Source of the DNA: an uncultured Erysipelotrichaceae bacterium
GTDB lineage: Bacteria > Bacillota_I > Bacilli_A > RF39 > UBA660
Assembly: GCA_902797105.1 (NCBI GenBank)
Contig: CADBRL010000073.1
Location: forward strand, 1-28,607
Reading direction: 5' to 3'
Length of the DNA stretch: 28,607 bases
Part shown: positions 6,774-14,345 of the stretch, piece by piece
How positions within the stretch are numbered: position 1 is the first letter of the stretch
How the letters are laid out: each line of letters starts with the position of its first letter
Program-made: the position numbers and the translations under genes
The notes under the pieces: generated by a model
Databases searched by the model: none
Seen by the model: only the letters and a program-made list of their open reading frames with translations
What the model was told of the DNA's origin: nothing

Positions 6774-7379
6774 TTATTTTTCTTCTGTTTCTTCTTCAGA
6801 TTTTTCTAAATCATCATGAGTTGGAACTTCAACACTTGCTTCAGCCATTTCTTTAGCTTCTTCTTCAAGTTTTTCTAGTTCTGCTTCACGTTTAGCTTGT
6901 TCTTTTTCTTCTGCTTTTGCTTCAGCTGCTTGTTCTTCAAGTTCGGCATCATTGAAACCTTTAACTGCAATACCCATGTTACGAGCAGTACCAGCAATAA
7001 TGTTCATAGCTGCTTCAACATCATATGCATTTAAATCTGGCATTTTTGTTTCAGCTATTTCTCTTAATTCCTTTTCAGTAATTGTAGCTACGATTTCATT
7101 AGCACCTTTCTTACTACCACTTTTAACTTTTGCAACTTTCTTTAGTAAGAATGCTGCTGGAGCAGTTTTTAAAACAAAGTCAAATGAACGGTCATCGTAG
7201 ATGGTAATTTCACATGGAATAATATCTCCCATTTTGTCTCTACTTGCTTCATTAAACTTAGTACAAAATTCTCCTAAGTTAATTCCAGCAGGTCCTAAAA
7301 CTGTACCAACTGGTGGTGCAGGTGTTGCTTTACCAGCTTCGATTTGTAATTTAATTTTCTTTACGACTTCTTTAGCCAC
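6774..7379 (-). CDS. rplK: 50S ribosomal protein L11 with an acidic C-terminal extension
   Basis: Binds the GTPase-associated centre of 23S rRNA. The start is the GTG at 7377-7379, with AGGAGG 7 nt upstream and the family N-terminus (M)AKEVVKKIKLQIEAGKA; this gives 201 residues. The L11 core ends near residue 140 (NIIAGTARNMGIAVKG). The remaining roughly 60 residues are Glu/Ala/Lys-rich, probably helical or coiled, an addition not found in standard L11 (about 141 residues). The proline-rich loop keeps PAPPVG, but the next positions read TVLGPAG instead of the common PALGQAG. A structured leader lies upstream. Confidence 0.95.
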   Translation of the reverse strand: MAKEVVKKIKLQIEAGKATPAPPVGTVLGPAGINLGEFCTKFNEASRDKMGDIIPCEITIYDDRSFDFVLKTAPAAFLLKKVAKVKSGSKKGANEIVATITEKELREIAETKMPDLNAYDVEAAMNIIAGTARNMGIAVKGFNDAELEEQAAEAKAEEKEQAKREAELEKLEEEAKEMAEASVEVPTHDDLEKSEEETEEK

Positions 7380-7410
7380 GAAAACACCTCCTATAAAAAT
7401 TTTTTCGCGT

Positions 7411-7451
7411 AAGTGGTTATAGGGCAAGTCCGCAAGTTATCCCCTCCACTT
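7411..7451 (-). promoter_or_regulatory. Structured rplK leader, candidate L1 repressor site
   Basis: In the minus-strand transcript AAGTGG and CCACTT can pair as an outer stem. Inside, AGGG and CCCT can form an inner stem around GATAACTTGCGGACTTG. A double stem with an internal loop just upstream of rplK is where L1 binds its own mRNA in other bacteria. Assignment to L1 is inference from position and shape. Confidence 0.5.
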
Positions 7452-7487
7452 AACAAATTATATTAAAAATATAAACTTGCAATTACG

Positions 7488-7516
7488 ATAATACCACACT
7501 TTTACACATTTTACAA
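7488..7516 (-). promoter_or_regulatory. Promoter of rplK-rplA
   Basis: TTGTAA (complement of 7511-7516), 17-nt spacer, TATTAT (complement of 7488-7493). It precedes the structured leader. Confidence 0.6.
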
Positions 7517-7544
7517 GAAAATTTGTATATTTTTGTTATTTTTG

Positions 7545-7573
7545 TTGGAAGTTTTGCAAAAATATGGTAATAT
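7545..7573 (+). promoter_or_regulatory. Promoter of the Ig-like membrane protein gene
   Basis: TTGGAA (7545-7550), 17-nt spacer, TAATAT (7568-7573), divergent from the rplK promoter. The spacer covers an upstream ATG (7564), which rules that ATG out as the start. Confidence 0.6.
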
Positions 7574-7599
7574 TAATTAAGAATAGGAAGGATTTTAAT

Positions 7600-8601
7600 A
7601 TGGCTAAGTTTTTTAATCAAAAAGTTAAAAAGAAAAAAAGTAATTTTACATCTATTGTTGTTATATGTTCAATTGTTGGTATCCTTTTACTTATTTTTGT
7701 TGCAGTAATGGCAAATGCATTTGGCAAAAATAGTCATAGTGATGCAGTTATAACTTTACGAGATGATGCTGCGGTTGAAGTAAATAATGATACTTTTGAT
7801 AAAACTTTATTCTTTGAAGAAATTAAAAATGTTAAAGAAAAAGATATTAAAGTTGATTATAGTAAAGTTAATTTTAAAGAAGTTGGTACTTATGAAGTAA
7901 AAATTACAATTTACAAAAAGAAATATATTGCTAAACTTCAAGTTGTTGATACTGAGGCTCCAGTTTTGAAAGTTAAAGATGTTGATATTTCTGTTGGAGA
8001 TGCTTACAATCCTAAAGATTTTGTGGAGTCTTGTAAAGATAATAGTAATAAAGAATGTATAATTGAGTTTTATGACTCTGGTGTTAATCAAAATGGAGAA
8101 AAAATAGATTATAGTAGTTTTACTGGTAAAGGTTCTTATACCATACAAATAATTGCAAGTGATGAGTCAGGAAATAAGACTAGTCCTGTAAGTGTTATTC
8201 TTAATATTGGTAAGGGTTCTAGTAAACCAACTAAATGTACTTATGGTAATAATGAATATGATGTAAGTAATCATATAATGGCTGTTGATGTTACTGATAA
8301 TGGTTGTGCTCTTGATTTAAACTTATATCAAAATGAAGAAATACTTGCTCCGGTTAATGAGCTTATTAAAAGTGAAACTGAAAAAATTAAGAAAGAATTT
8401 AGTAAAATTAAACTTAATGTTAAAAGTATTTATATAAACAGTAGTATTGGTACTATACTTAATACTTCTGGTAAAGGTGTTGTTGGTTATTCAGTTAAAA
8501 TAACAATATCTATATATAATAATGATGTTAATGAAGTTATTGAAGAATATTATTTAAATACGAATGGTTCAAGGAATTATTTGGTTAATAAATATTTATA
8601 A
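7600..8601 (+). CDS. Membrane-anchored extracellular protein with Ig-like (HYR/DUF5011-type) domain
   Basis: A 333-residue protein. A lysine-rich N-terminus (FFNQKVKKKKSNF) precedes one membrane helix (about 18-38), so the rest is outside. About 90-200 hold beta-sandwich segments typical of bacterial Ig-like repeats: YEVKITIYKKKYIAKLQVVD, TEAPVLKV, then YTIQIIASDESGNKTSPVSV. The C-terminal third (from about 210) is an unrecognised domain with cysteines at CTYG and GCALD that could pair. The start at 7600 is chosen for its AGGAAGG site and for the promoter position. It stands alone and ends in a bidirectional terminator. A role in surface attachment or envelope structure is inference. Confidence 0.75.
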   Translation: MAKFFNQKVKKKKSNFTSIVVICSIVGILLLIFVAVMANAFGKNSHSDAVITLRDDAAVEVNNDTFDKTLFFEEIKNVKEKDIKVDYSKVNFKEVGTYEVKITIYKKKYIAKLQVVDTEAPVLKVKDVDISVGDAYNPKDFVESCKDNSNKECIIEFYDSGVNQNGEKIDYSSFTGKGSYTIQIIASDESGNKTSPVSVILNIGKGSSKPTKCTYGNNEYDVSNHIMAVDVTDNGCALDLNLYQNEEILAPVNELIKSETEKIKKEFSKIKLNVKSIYINSSIGTILNTSGKGVVGYSVKITISIYNNDVNEVIEEYYLNTNGSRNYLVNKYL

Positions 8602-8604
8602 ACA

Positions 8605-8645
8605 AAAAAGATAGCATTTTTAGAATTGCTATCTTATTTTTTTCT
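8605..8645. terminator. Bidirectional terminator between convergent genes
   Basis: AAGATAGCA (8609-8617) and TGCTATCTT (8627-8635) form a 9-bp stem, flanked by A-run on one side and T-run on the other, so it serves both the plus-strand Ig-like gene and the minus-strand thioredoxin-like gene, whose stop codon lies in it. Confidence 0.85.
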
Positions 8646-9230
8646 TGCTAATATTACTAAACCAGCAATACCTAGAATAATTACTCCAGCTACAAAGCCA
8701 ATTACAAAATTTGTATCTACTTTATTACTTTTTGAAGCACTTATTTTAACACCAATTATATTGCAAGCATCTTTAAAAGTTTTTTCTTCTGTTTCTAGTT
8801 TTTTGTCACTAATTTCTTTAGCAACTATATCTGTATAATTTTTATCTTCATATGCTTTTAATGCTTCCTTGGTTATTGTTTCACCAACTGTGTCACTCCA
8901 ACCTAGTACATGATAGGTACTTCCAATAATAACTAATGGAACGTATCCTGGTTTTTCCCCGACTTGTTCAGCTATTGTACTTGCTAATGATGAATTATTC
9001 TTGTTGTTGTCAACTTGATATGTTACGATTTCAAAATAATCTGTGTATTCCTCATAATTATTTGCAAAGTATTTTATTAAGTTATGACAATTGTGACAAG
9101 TACTGCTCCAGAAAAGATAAACTTTTACTTTTTCATGATCTGTTTTTTCTGGTAAACTAATTTTAGCTTGTACAGATGAAGTAAAAAATAAACTTAATAT
9201 TGTTACTAATACTACTAATACTTTTTTCAT
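8634..9230 (-). CDS. Membrane-anchored thioredoxin-like protein (CHNC motif), second of a tandem pair
   Basis: A 198-residue protein. Residues 1-22 are a signal peptide (VLVTILSLFFTSSVQA), followed by a thioredoxin-like domain with CHNC (Cys45, Cys48) after the strand KVKVYLFW and a probable cis-proline at GYVPLVII. A C-terminal membrane helix (about 173-193) ends in ARKK. The active site would face outside. It shares the LPEKTDHEKVKVYLF start, the LG(W/F)SD segment and overall layout with the upstream neighbour, so the pair arose by duplication. The Shine-Dalgarno spacing is short and the gap is 5 nt, so it is co-transcribed. Substrate unknown; oxidoreductase activity is expected from the motif. 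Confidence 0.75.
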   Translation of the reverse strand: MKKVLVVLVTILSLFFTSSVQAKISLPEKTDHEKVKVYLFWSSTCHNCHNLIKYFANNYEEYTDYFEIVTYQVDNNKNNSSLASTIAEQVGEKPGYVPLVIIGSTYHVLGWSDTVGETITKEALKAYEDKNYTDIVAKEISDKKLETEEKTFKDACNIIGVKISASKSNKVDTNFVIGFVAGVIILGIAGLVILARKK

Positions 9231-9235
9231 ATTTC

Positions 9236-9856
9236 CTACTTTCTAGAAATAAATACTAAGCCACCAAAACCTAGCAAGATAACTGCAAATACAATTCCTA
9301 CTATTACTCCATCGGATAAACCTTTTTTTTCAATACCTTCATCTTCAAGATATTCTTTTTTCACTTTAATACCTTCACTATCAGCGGCTTTAACAAGATT
9401 TTCTGAATTGGCACTTATTTTTTCATCCTTTATAGCTTTTGCTACGATATCTGTGTATTTTTTATCTTGATATGCTTTTAAAGCTTCGTTTATTATTTCT
9501 TCACCAGAGTCATCACTAAATCCTAGTAAATGGTAATTGCTTCCCACAACTATGAAAGGTACTCCAACATCTTCTTCTACACCAACAGCTTTTTTAACTG
9601 CAAGGATTAATTTTTTGTTATTATCATCTTTCCATGACTCATATGATACGATTTCAAAATAATCTTCATAGTCTTTGAATACATTAACAAAGTATGCTAG
9701 AAAATCTTGACAATGTGGACATCCTTCACCACGGAATAAATAAACCTTAACCTTTTCATGGTCTGTTTTTTCTGGCAAATCAATTTTTGCTGCACTTACA
9801 TTTGGAATTATTAACAATCCTAAAACAGCTATTATTAATATTATATACTTCTTCAT
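9236..9856 (-). CDS. Membrane-anchored thioredoxin-like protein (CPHC motif), first of a tandem pair
   Basis: A 206-residue protein with a signal peptide (about 1-23, ending VSAA), a thioredoxin-like domain with CPHC (Cys46, Cys49), probable cis-proline in VGVPFIVVG, and a C-terminal membrane helix (about 184-203) followed by RK. CPHC is the DsbA/DsbC/glutaredoxin-like form, so an extracytoplasmic disulfide oxidoreductase is likely. It has an AGGAGG site and its own promoter, and is followed 5 nt later by its paralogue, whose motif is CHNC. The pair has no DsbB- or CcdA-like partner in the window, so its electron source is unknown. Confidence 0.78.
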   Translation of the reverse strand: MKKYIILIIAVLGLLIIPNVSAAKIDLPEKTDHEKVKVYLFRGEGCPHCQDFLAYFVNVFKDYEDYFEIVSYESWKDDNNKKLILAVKKAVGVEEDVGVPFIVVGSNYHLLGFSDDSGEEIINEALKAYQDKKYTDIVAKAIKDEKISANSENLVKAADSEGIKVKKEYLEDEGIEKKGLSDGVIVGIVFAVILLGFGGLVFISRK

Positions 9857-9875
9857 TTCTTCCTCCTATGTGTAT

Positions 9876-9904
9876 ATTTTATCATGTATATTTTAAAATG
9901 TAAA
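9876..9904 (-). promoter_or_regulatory. Promoter of the tandem thioredoxin-like genes
   Basis: TTTACA (complement of 9899-9904), 17-nt spacer, TAAAAT (complement of 9876-9881), placed directly after the hydrogenase stop codon. Confidence 0.6.
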
Positions 9905-11146
9905 TTAAGATTTTATACTTTTTTTAGCATAATACTCTGTATGTAAGTCTATATCATTCTTACTTAAATAAGAAATATAGGCATCTTGAACTTTGGGATT
10001 TTTATAAGCTTCTCTATTTTGAGCTACTCTATCCATGTTATACATACTTTCTCTTCTTTTATTTCTTATTTCTAGCATATCTTTAATGGCACTCAAAGGT
10101 TGACCAGCACCACCTATGCATCCACCAGGGCATGCCATAACTTCTACAAAGTCAAAAGTCTTTAATTTTTCATAATTTTCACTGGCAATTTTTATTGTAT
10201 TAACTGCTGCTACTCTAAGATAATATTTTCCTAAGTCAACAGTTGTTGTTTTAATGTTTTCTTCTCCACGTATTTCTTCTAAATCATAAAATTTTGGCGG
10301 TGCCATTTTGCCATTAATCATGTAATATGCCGTTCTAAGTACTGCTTCGGTTACTCCGCCAGATGTTCCAAAAATAAGACCACTTGATGAAGATGAACCC
10401 ATCAGAGCATCAAATTCTGCATCTTTTAAATTTTTGAAATCAATGTTTGTTTCTCTAATCATCATGGCAAGTTCTCTAGTTGTAAGTGATACATCTGTTT
10501 CAGGATGAATTACTCTTTCATTTTTCTTTGATGTACATGGTGCAATTGAAACCGTTATTATTTTTTCTTTAGGAATATCATACATTTCACTAAAATAACT
10601 TTTAATCATACTAGCTTCCATTGAAATTGGACTTTTACATGTACTTACTAAATTTAAATCTTCAGAATGATATTTTTCCATATATAAAACCCAGGATGGA
10701 CAGCAACTTGTAAATAAGGGTTTTTGTTTGTGTTTTAATCTACCCACTAGTTCATTTGCTTCTTCCATGATAGTTAAATCTGCTCCGAAAGTTGTATCAA
10801 ATACATAATCAAATCCAATGTTTTTTAATGCCGATACCATTTTACCTTCAAGAAATGCTCCACTTGCAAAACCAAATTCATCACCAATTGCAACTCGTAC
10901 TGCTGGGGCTGTGAAAGCAACTACCGTATAATCTGTATCATTTATATAATTTAAAACTTTTTTGTAATCAAATTTAGGAATAAGAGCTCCGCTTGGACAT
11001 GTTAATACACATTGTCCACAATTTATACAATCACCCTCAAGTCCATTAATTTTTTCACAAGTTTTTTTACACATACCACAATTTAAGCATTTTTCGTTAA
11101 TTCTATCTATGCTTACATTGTTCGGTTTTATTTCTACTTTTTTCAT
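9905..11146 (-). CDS. hydA: [FeFe] hydrogenase with two N-terminal 4Fe-4S clusters
   Basis: A 413-residue cytosolic monomeric hydrogenase catalysing reversible proton reduction. Residues 20-50 hold two 4Fe-4S motifs, CLNCGMCKKTC and CINCGQCVLTC. The H-cluster motifs follow: L1 FTSCCPSW (Cys148, Cys149), L2 APCTSKK (Cys204) and L3 MACPGGCIGG (Cys339, Cys343). The C-terminal small-subunit-like segment is present. The L2 motif has Ala202 where most enzymes have Met (M353 of Clostridium pasteurianum CpI) and L1 has Ser for Gly. It abuts the TetR-family gene with no gap, so it is likely under that regulator's control. The maturases HydE, HydF and HydG are not in the window. Confidence 0.9.
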   Translation of the reverse strand: MKKVEIKPNNVSIDRINEKCLNCGMCKKTCEKINGLEGDCINCGQCVLTCPSGALIPKFDYKKVLNYINDTDYTVVAFTAPAVRVAIGDEFGFASGAFLEGKMVSALKNIGFDYVFDTTFGADLTIMEEANELVGRLKHKQKPLFTSCCPSWVLYMEKYHSEDLNLVSTCKSPISMEASMIKSYFSEMYDIPKEKIITVSIAPCTSKKNERVIHPETDVSLTTRELAMMIRETNIDFKNLKDAEFDALMGSSSSSGLIFGTSGGVTEAVLRTAYYMINGKMAPPKFYDLEEIRGEENIKTTTVDLGKYYLRVAAVNTIKIASENYEKLKTFDFVEVMACPGGCIGGAGQPLSAIKDMLEIRNKRRESMYNMDRVAQNREAYKNPKVQDAYISYLSKNDIDLHTEYYAKKSIKS

Positions 11147-11701
11147 TTATTCACCTTTGACAAGTATTTTGTAGTACTTAACAAGTCTTATAAGTACTTC
11201 TTGGTCATCCATTGTTATATCATTCGTAGCGATTAATGTAGCTAAGCCATTAGCATATAACCACATGTTCATAAATAAGTTTTTTGCTTCTTCAAAACTA
11301 TAACCGTGCTTGTTTACTAAATTGATAATTGTTCCTTGGTTCCATTTTTCATCTAATACGTTTTCGATAGATTTCCATTTCAAATTATTACTTAAGAATA
11401 GACTTATAAATAGATTTTTATATTCTAAAGCAAATTCAACATAGGCAATACATAATGTTAATAACGCTTTTTTACTATCTATTCTACTTGTTAGGAATTC
11501 ATCATACTGACGTGATATTTCTTTATAAATATCTTCTTTGATTTCATCCATACTTTCATAGATACGATATAATGGTTTGGTTGACACTCCGAGGCATGCA
11601 GCTAGACTTCTGGCATTAACACTGTCCCAGCCACTCTCATTTACCATTTTTACTGCAACTTTTACTATTCTATCTTTTGATAGTTCTACTACTGCAGGCA
11701 T
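11147..11701 (-). CDS. TetR-family transcriptional regulator
   Basis: A 184-residue repressor-type protein. The N-terminal HTH (about 8-55) reads RIVKVAVKMVNESGWDSVNA then ARSLAACLGVSTKPLYRIY, a typical TetR helix-turn-helix. The rest is a helical ligand-binding and dimerisation domain with no assigned ligand. Its stop touches the hydA start codon, so both genes form one operon. A palindrome (11719-11737) just downstream of the -10 box suggests self-repression and control of hydA. A redox or fermentation-related signal is an inference from the partner gene. Confidence 0.85.
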   Translation of the reverse strand: MPAVVELSKDRIVKVAVKMVNESGWDSVNARSLAACLGVSTKPLYRIYESMDEIKEDIYKEISRQYDEFLTSRIDSKKALLTLCIAYVEFALEYKNLFISLFLSNNLKWKSIENVLDEKWNQGTIINLVNKHGYSFEEAKNLFMNMWLYANGLATLIATNDITMDDQEVLIRLVKYYKILVKGE

Positions 11702-11718
11702 ATTATCACCTCACAATT

Positions 11719-11751
11719 AAGTAACCTATGGTAACTTATGTTTCTATTATA
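11719..11751 (-). promoter_or_regulatory. Promoter and palindromic operator of the TetR-hydA operon
   Basis: An extended -10, TGCTATAAT, has TATAAT at the complement of 11746-11751; the -35 is weak. Just downstream, at the transcription start, lies AAGTAACC-TAT-GGTAACTT (11719-11737, perfect 8-bp arms around TAT on the plus strand). Its size and location fit a TetR-family operator that blocks transcription. Confidence 0.65.
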
Positions 11752-11843
11752 GCATAATCATACTGGCTAATAAAGTGGTTTTTGTTAATTTTCACAAAAG
11801 CATTAAATAAATTCGTATTTAGCTGTATTTTATAAAATTTAAA

Positions 11844-11866
11844 AAGAAGCTTTGTAAGCTTCTTTA
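11844..11866 (-). terminator. Terminator of the symporter gene
   Basis: Minus strand: AAGAAGCTT-ACA-AAGCTTCTT followed by TTTAAATTTTA, 12 nt past the symporter stop. The stem also has a T-rich side on the plus strand. Confidence 0.75.
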
Positions 11867-11877
11867 TTGTCTAATCT

Positions 11878-13137
11878 TTATTTTTCTTTTTTATTATTTT
11901 TTTTGTTTATCCAGTCTTTACCTTCCACTACACGAGTAACCATCATGGCTGATGCTGAGTCACCAACTACATTAAGTAGTGTTGCTGGAGCATCAATAAT
12001 TGTTGCTACTATTGTTAAAATTGGTAAGGCAGCTACATTATAATTCATCATTGTAAGAATTAACATTTCACTGATTGTTCCTCCACCAATTGGTACTGCT
12101 GTTACTAAAAGCGTAGCTAGTAAAGCAATTCCTAATACTTTAGAAATATCTCCAAATGTTGATAGTGATGTTCCAAATAAACTAACTAAGAACATTATTT
12201 TAAAGACACTACCTATACATGAACCATCTTTGTGAAAACTTGTACCAAGTGATACTGTTGTTTCGGCTATATCGTTTGGAACGCCCATTTTCTTTGTACA
12301 TTCAATGTTTATTGGTACGCTTGCTGCTGATGAGCATGTTCCAATACTTGTTAAAGCTGATGGAATTATATTTGTCCAAAATGCTTTAACAGCATTGAAT
12401 CCTCCGGCAATAAACGCATATAAAGTATAGAAAACTGCCATAAATACTAAACATACTAAAGTATACACTATAAACGTTTTTAAGAAACCTACAGCAATTG
12501 TGCCTCCTAAAGTTCCAACTAAGCTAGCAAAATAACATCCTAATCCAATCGGAGCATAATACATTATAATTTCAATTAATTTATACATTGTTTCACTAAA
12601 TGAGTCAAATAGTTCTGCAACTTTTTTACCTTTTTCACCAGCTTTATTGATAGCTATACCAAATAAAACAGACATAACTATTAAGGCAACTAAATTACTT
12701 GTTGATAAAAGGTTTACAAATGAATTTGTTGATAAGACACTAACTGTTCTTTCAAGAATGTTTAATTCTACTCCTTCTTCAACTGTATTATCAAATACTT
12801 CTTTTATAGCTTCAGTATTTTCTGGATTTACTAAATTTATTTTAGCTGTTGTTAAAAAGCCAAATAAAACAGCTACAACTGAAGTTATTAAAAATATAAC
12901 TATTGTACTTATTAGTATTTTACTTAAACGTTTTTTTTCATTCATCTTAGATATAGATGATGTTATTGTAAAGAATATAAGTGGAACAATAATAACTAGT
13001 AAAAGATTTAGAAATAAATCACCTAGAGGTTTTACTATTTCAGCTTTTTCTTTAAAGATTAAACCACAAATAGCACCAATTACTACACTACCTAGCAATA
13101 TCAAAGTGCTCTTATAATTTTTAATAATTTTTTTCAT
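11878..13137 (-). CDS. Dicarboxylate/amino acid:cation symporter (DAACS/SLC1 family)
   Basis: A 419-residue polytopic transporter with the SLC1 fold: several N-terminal helices, an extracellular charged loop (about 98-130), the serine-rich hairpin TCSSAASVP (267-275), and the second hairpin with PIGGGT (349-354). Helix 8 carries the DAPATLLNVVGDSASA segment (382-397). The usual NMDG sodium- and substrate-binding motif of helix 7 is replaced by FHKDGS (301-306), so ion coupling or substrate range may differ from GltP-type carriers. It has its own promoter and terminator, an AGGAGG site and stands alone. Import of glutamate, aspartate, serine or a dicarboxylate is possible; the substrate cannot be chosen. 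Confidence 0.88.
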   Translation of the reverse strand: MKKIIKNYKSTLILLGSVVIGAICGLIFKEKAEIVKPLGDLFLNLLLVIIVPLIFFTITSSISKMNEKKRLSKILISTIVIFLITSVVAVLFGFLTTAKINLVNPENTEAIKEVFDNTVEEGVELNILERTVSVLSTNSFVNLLSTSNLVALIVMSVLFGIAINKAGEKGKKVAELFDSFSETMYKLIEIIMYYAPIGLGCYFASLVGTLGGTIAVGFLKTFIVYTLVCLVFMAVFYTLYAFIAGGFNAVKAFWTNIIPSALTSIGTCSSAASVPINIECTKKMGVPNDIAETTVSLGTSFHKDGSCIGSVFKIMFLVSLFGTSLSTFGDISKVLGIALLATLLVTAVPIGGGTISEMLILTMMNYNVAALPILTIVATIIDAPATLLNVVGDSASAMMVTRVVEGKDWINKKNNKKEK

Positions 13138-13210
13138 ATTTCCTCCTTATTAAATTATTAAAAGATTTTTGATATATATGTGCTTAGGCATTCCTCCCTT
13201 AATTAGATTA

Positions 13211-13239
13211 ATCTTATCACATTATATTTCTATAGTCAA
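13211..13239 (-). promoter_or_regulatory. Promoter of the symporter gene
   Basis: TTGACT (complement of 13234-13239), 17-nt spacer, TAAGAT (complement of 13211-13216). Predicted leader is about 65 nt. Confidence 0.65.
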
Positions 13240-13250
13240 ATTTATATTAC

Positions 13251-13279
13251 AAAAAGTGTCAAGTATTTGACGCTTTTTG
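13251..13279 (-). terminator. Terminator of the signal peptidase gene
   Basis: AAAAAGYGTCAA and TTGACRCTTTTT arms around a 3-5 nt loop (one G-T pair), with A- and T-runs on both sides. It follows the signal peptidase stop at once and could act in both directions. Confidence 0.75.
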
Positions 13280-13280
13280 A

Positions 13281-14210
13281 TTATTTTAATGATGGTAAAT
13301 CTATATCTTCTTCGTCATCTTCATAAAAATTCATCACATTTTCTTCTTTTGGCATTTGTACTTTTGGGATAAATGAATTTTCAGTAACTAAACTTTCTTT
13401 TTCTTCAGATTGAGATAAAAGAGGTTTTGTTTCTGAAATTTGAACTATATTCGTATCATTTTCATGTTTTATTGCATCATTTGTTATTAATTTTTCGCTT
13501 TGCTCTATTTCAATATTTTGTTTTATTGGTTCTTCTTCACTAGGTGGTGTATATGGAAGTAACTTTTTCTTTTTAAAAGATATTACAGGCCTATTTAAAA
13601 ATTTTGTAAATTTATTTGATGATTTACCATTTGTTAGTCTAATTATTTTTAAAATATCTTTAATAATTACATATAATGCCGGAATCAGAACTACCAGTAA
13701 CCAGCCAAGTTTACTAGCCATAAAGAATTGTACTCTACCTAGTTGCGGTATTCTAAGCGCTACTTTTCCTACTATCTTATCAAATCCTACATCTACGCCA
13801 TCATCTACTAAATTGTAATCGCCTTTTGTTAGATATTTATAATTTCCATCCATATCTTTGTTAATTGCAATAACTCGGTGGGTTATGGTACCATTTTTAA
13901 CACCTGGTATATTTGAATAAAATGTTATTACATCATTTATTTTAATATCTTCTGGTTTATCAACTTTTACATCTACGACGACATCGTAAACATTGATATT
14001 TGGAGTCATACTTGGGGTTATAATCGTATAAAGAGAAAATTTAGGTTCATGTCCACTACCTTTAGCTACATAGACTTTAACTGCTATAAAGTAATAAATT
14101 AAAAATGCAGCACAAATTAAAAGCAAGACAAAAACAGTCCAACTGATAATGGTTGAAATAAACTTAAATATTTCTGTTAGACTAGTCTTTTTTTTGACAT
14201 TACTATCCAT
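13281..14210 (-). CDS. Signal peptidase I, SipW/ER type, with long acidic cytosolic tail
   Basis: Membrane serine protease that removes signal peptides from exported proteins. A 309-residue product: helix 1 (about 23-45), catalytic Ser67 in ITPSMTPNI, His111 in THRVIAI (the His that replaces Lys in the S26B Ser-His type), then LTKGDYNLVDD (about 127-137) and a second helix (about 170-190). After KKKKLLPYTPPSEEEP a tail of roughly 90 residues is rich in Glu/Gln/Asp, ending EDDEEDIDLPSLK; family members often stop soon after helix 2. The tail probably lies inside the cell and may bind a partner. Promoter and terminator indicate a single-gene unit. Confidence 0.85.
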   Translation of the reverse strand: MDSNVKKKTSLTEIFKFISTIISWTVFVLLLICAAFLIYYFIAVKVYVAKGSGHEPKFSLYTIITPSMTPNINVYDVVVDVKVDKPEDIKINDVITFYSNIPGVKNGTITHRVIAINKDMDGNYKYLTKGDYNLVDDGVDVGFDKIVGKVALRIPQLGRVQFFMASKLGWLLVVLIPALYVIIKDILKIIRLTNGKSSNKFTKFLNRPVISFKKKKLLPYTPPSEEEPIKQNIEIEQSEKLITNDAIKHENDTNIVQISETKPLLSQSEEKESLVTENSFIPKVQMPKEENVMNFYEDDEEDIDLPSLK

Positions 14211-14239
14211 ACCACACTTCCCTATATCTATTCTTTTTT

Positions 14240-14268
14240 ATTATAACCAAATATTTGACAAATAGCAA
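14240..14268 (-). promoter_or_regulatory. Promoter of the signal peptidase gene
   Basis: TTGCTA (complement of 14263-14268), 17-nt spacer, TATAAT (complement of 14240-14245). Confidence 0.65.
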
Positions 14269-14345
14269 TATTCTATCAAAGTTTTTTTGTCAAAATTAGA
14301 CAATTTAGATGAAATGAATATATTAAACATATGACTTAGTTAAAA

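Noticed and set aside
5105..7422. Long plus-strand open frames opposite rplL, rplJ, rplA and rplK
   Set aside because: They are antisense shadows of well-conserved ribosomal genes, with no ribosome binding sites and low-complexity translations.
7460..7485. Second TTGCAA/TATAAT pair upstream of rplK
   Set aside because: The spacing is only 14 nt; the upstream pair with a 17-nt spacer is better.
12647..13117. 156-residue plus-strand frame opposite the symporter
   Set aside because: Shadow of a recognised transporter; no start signals and no domain pattern.
13150..13200. Mini-ORF (GGGAGG then ATG) in the symporter leader
   Set aside because: Only 1 nt separates the Shine-Dalgarno from the ATG and the peptide is too short to support.
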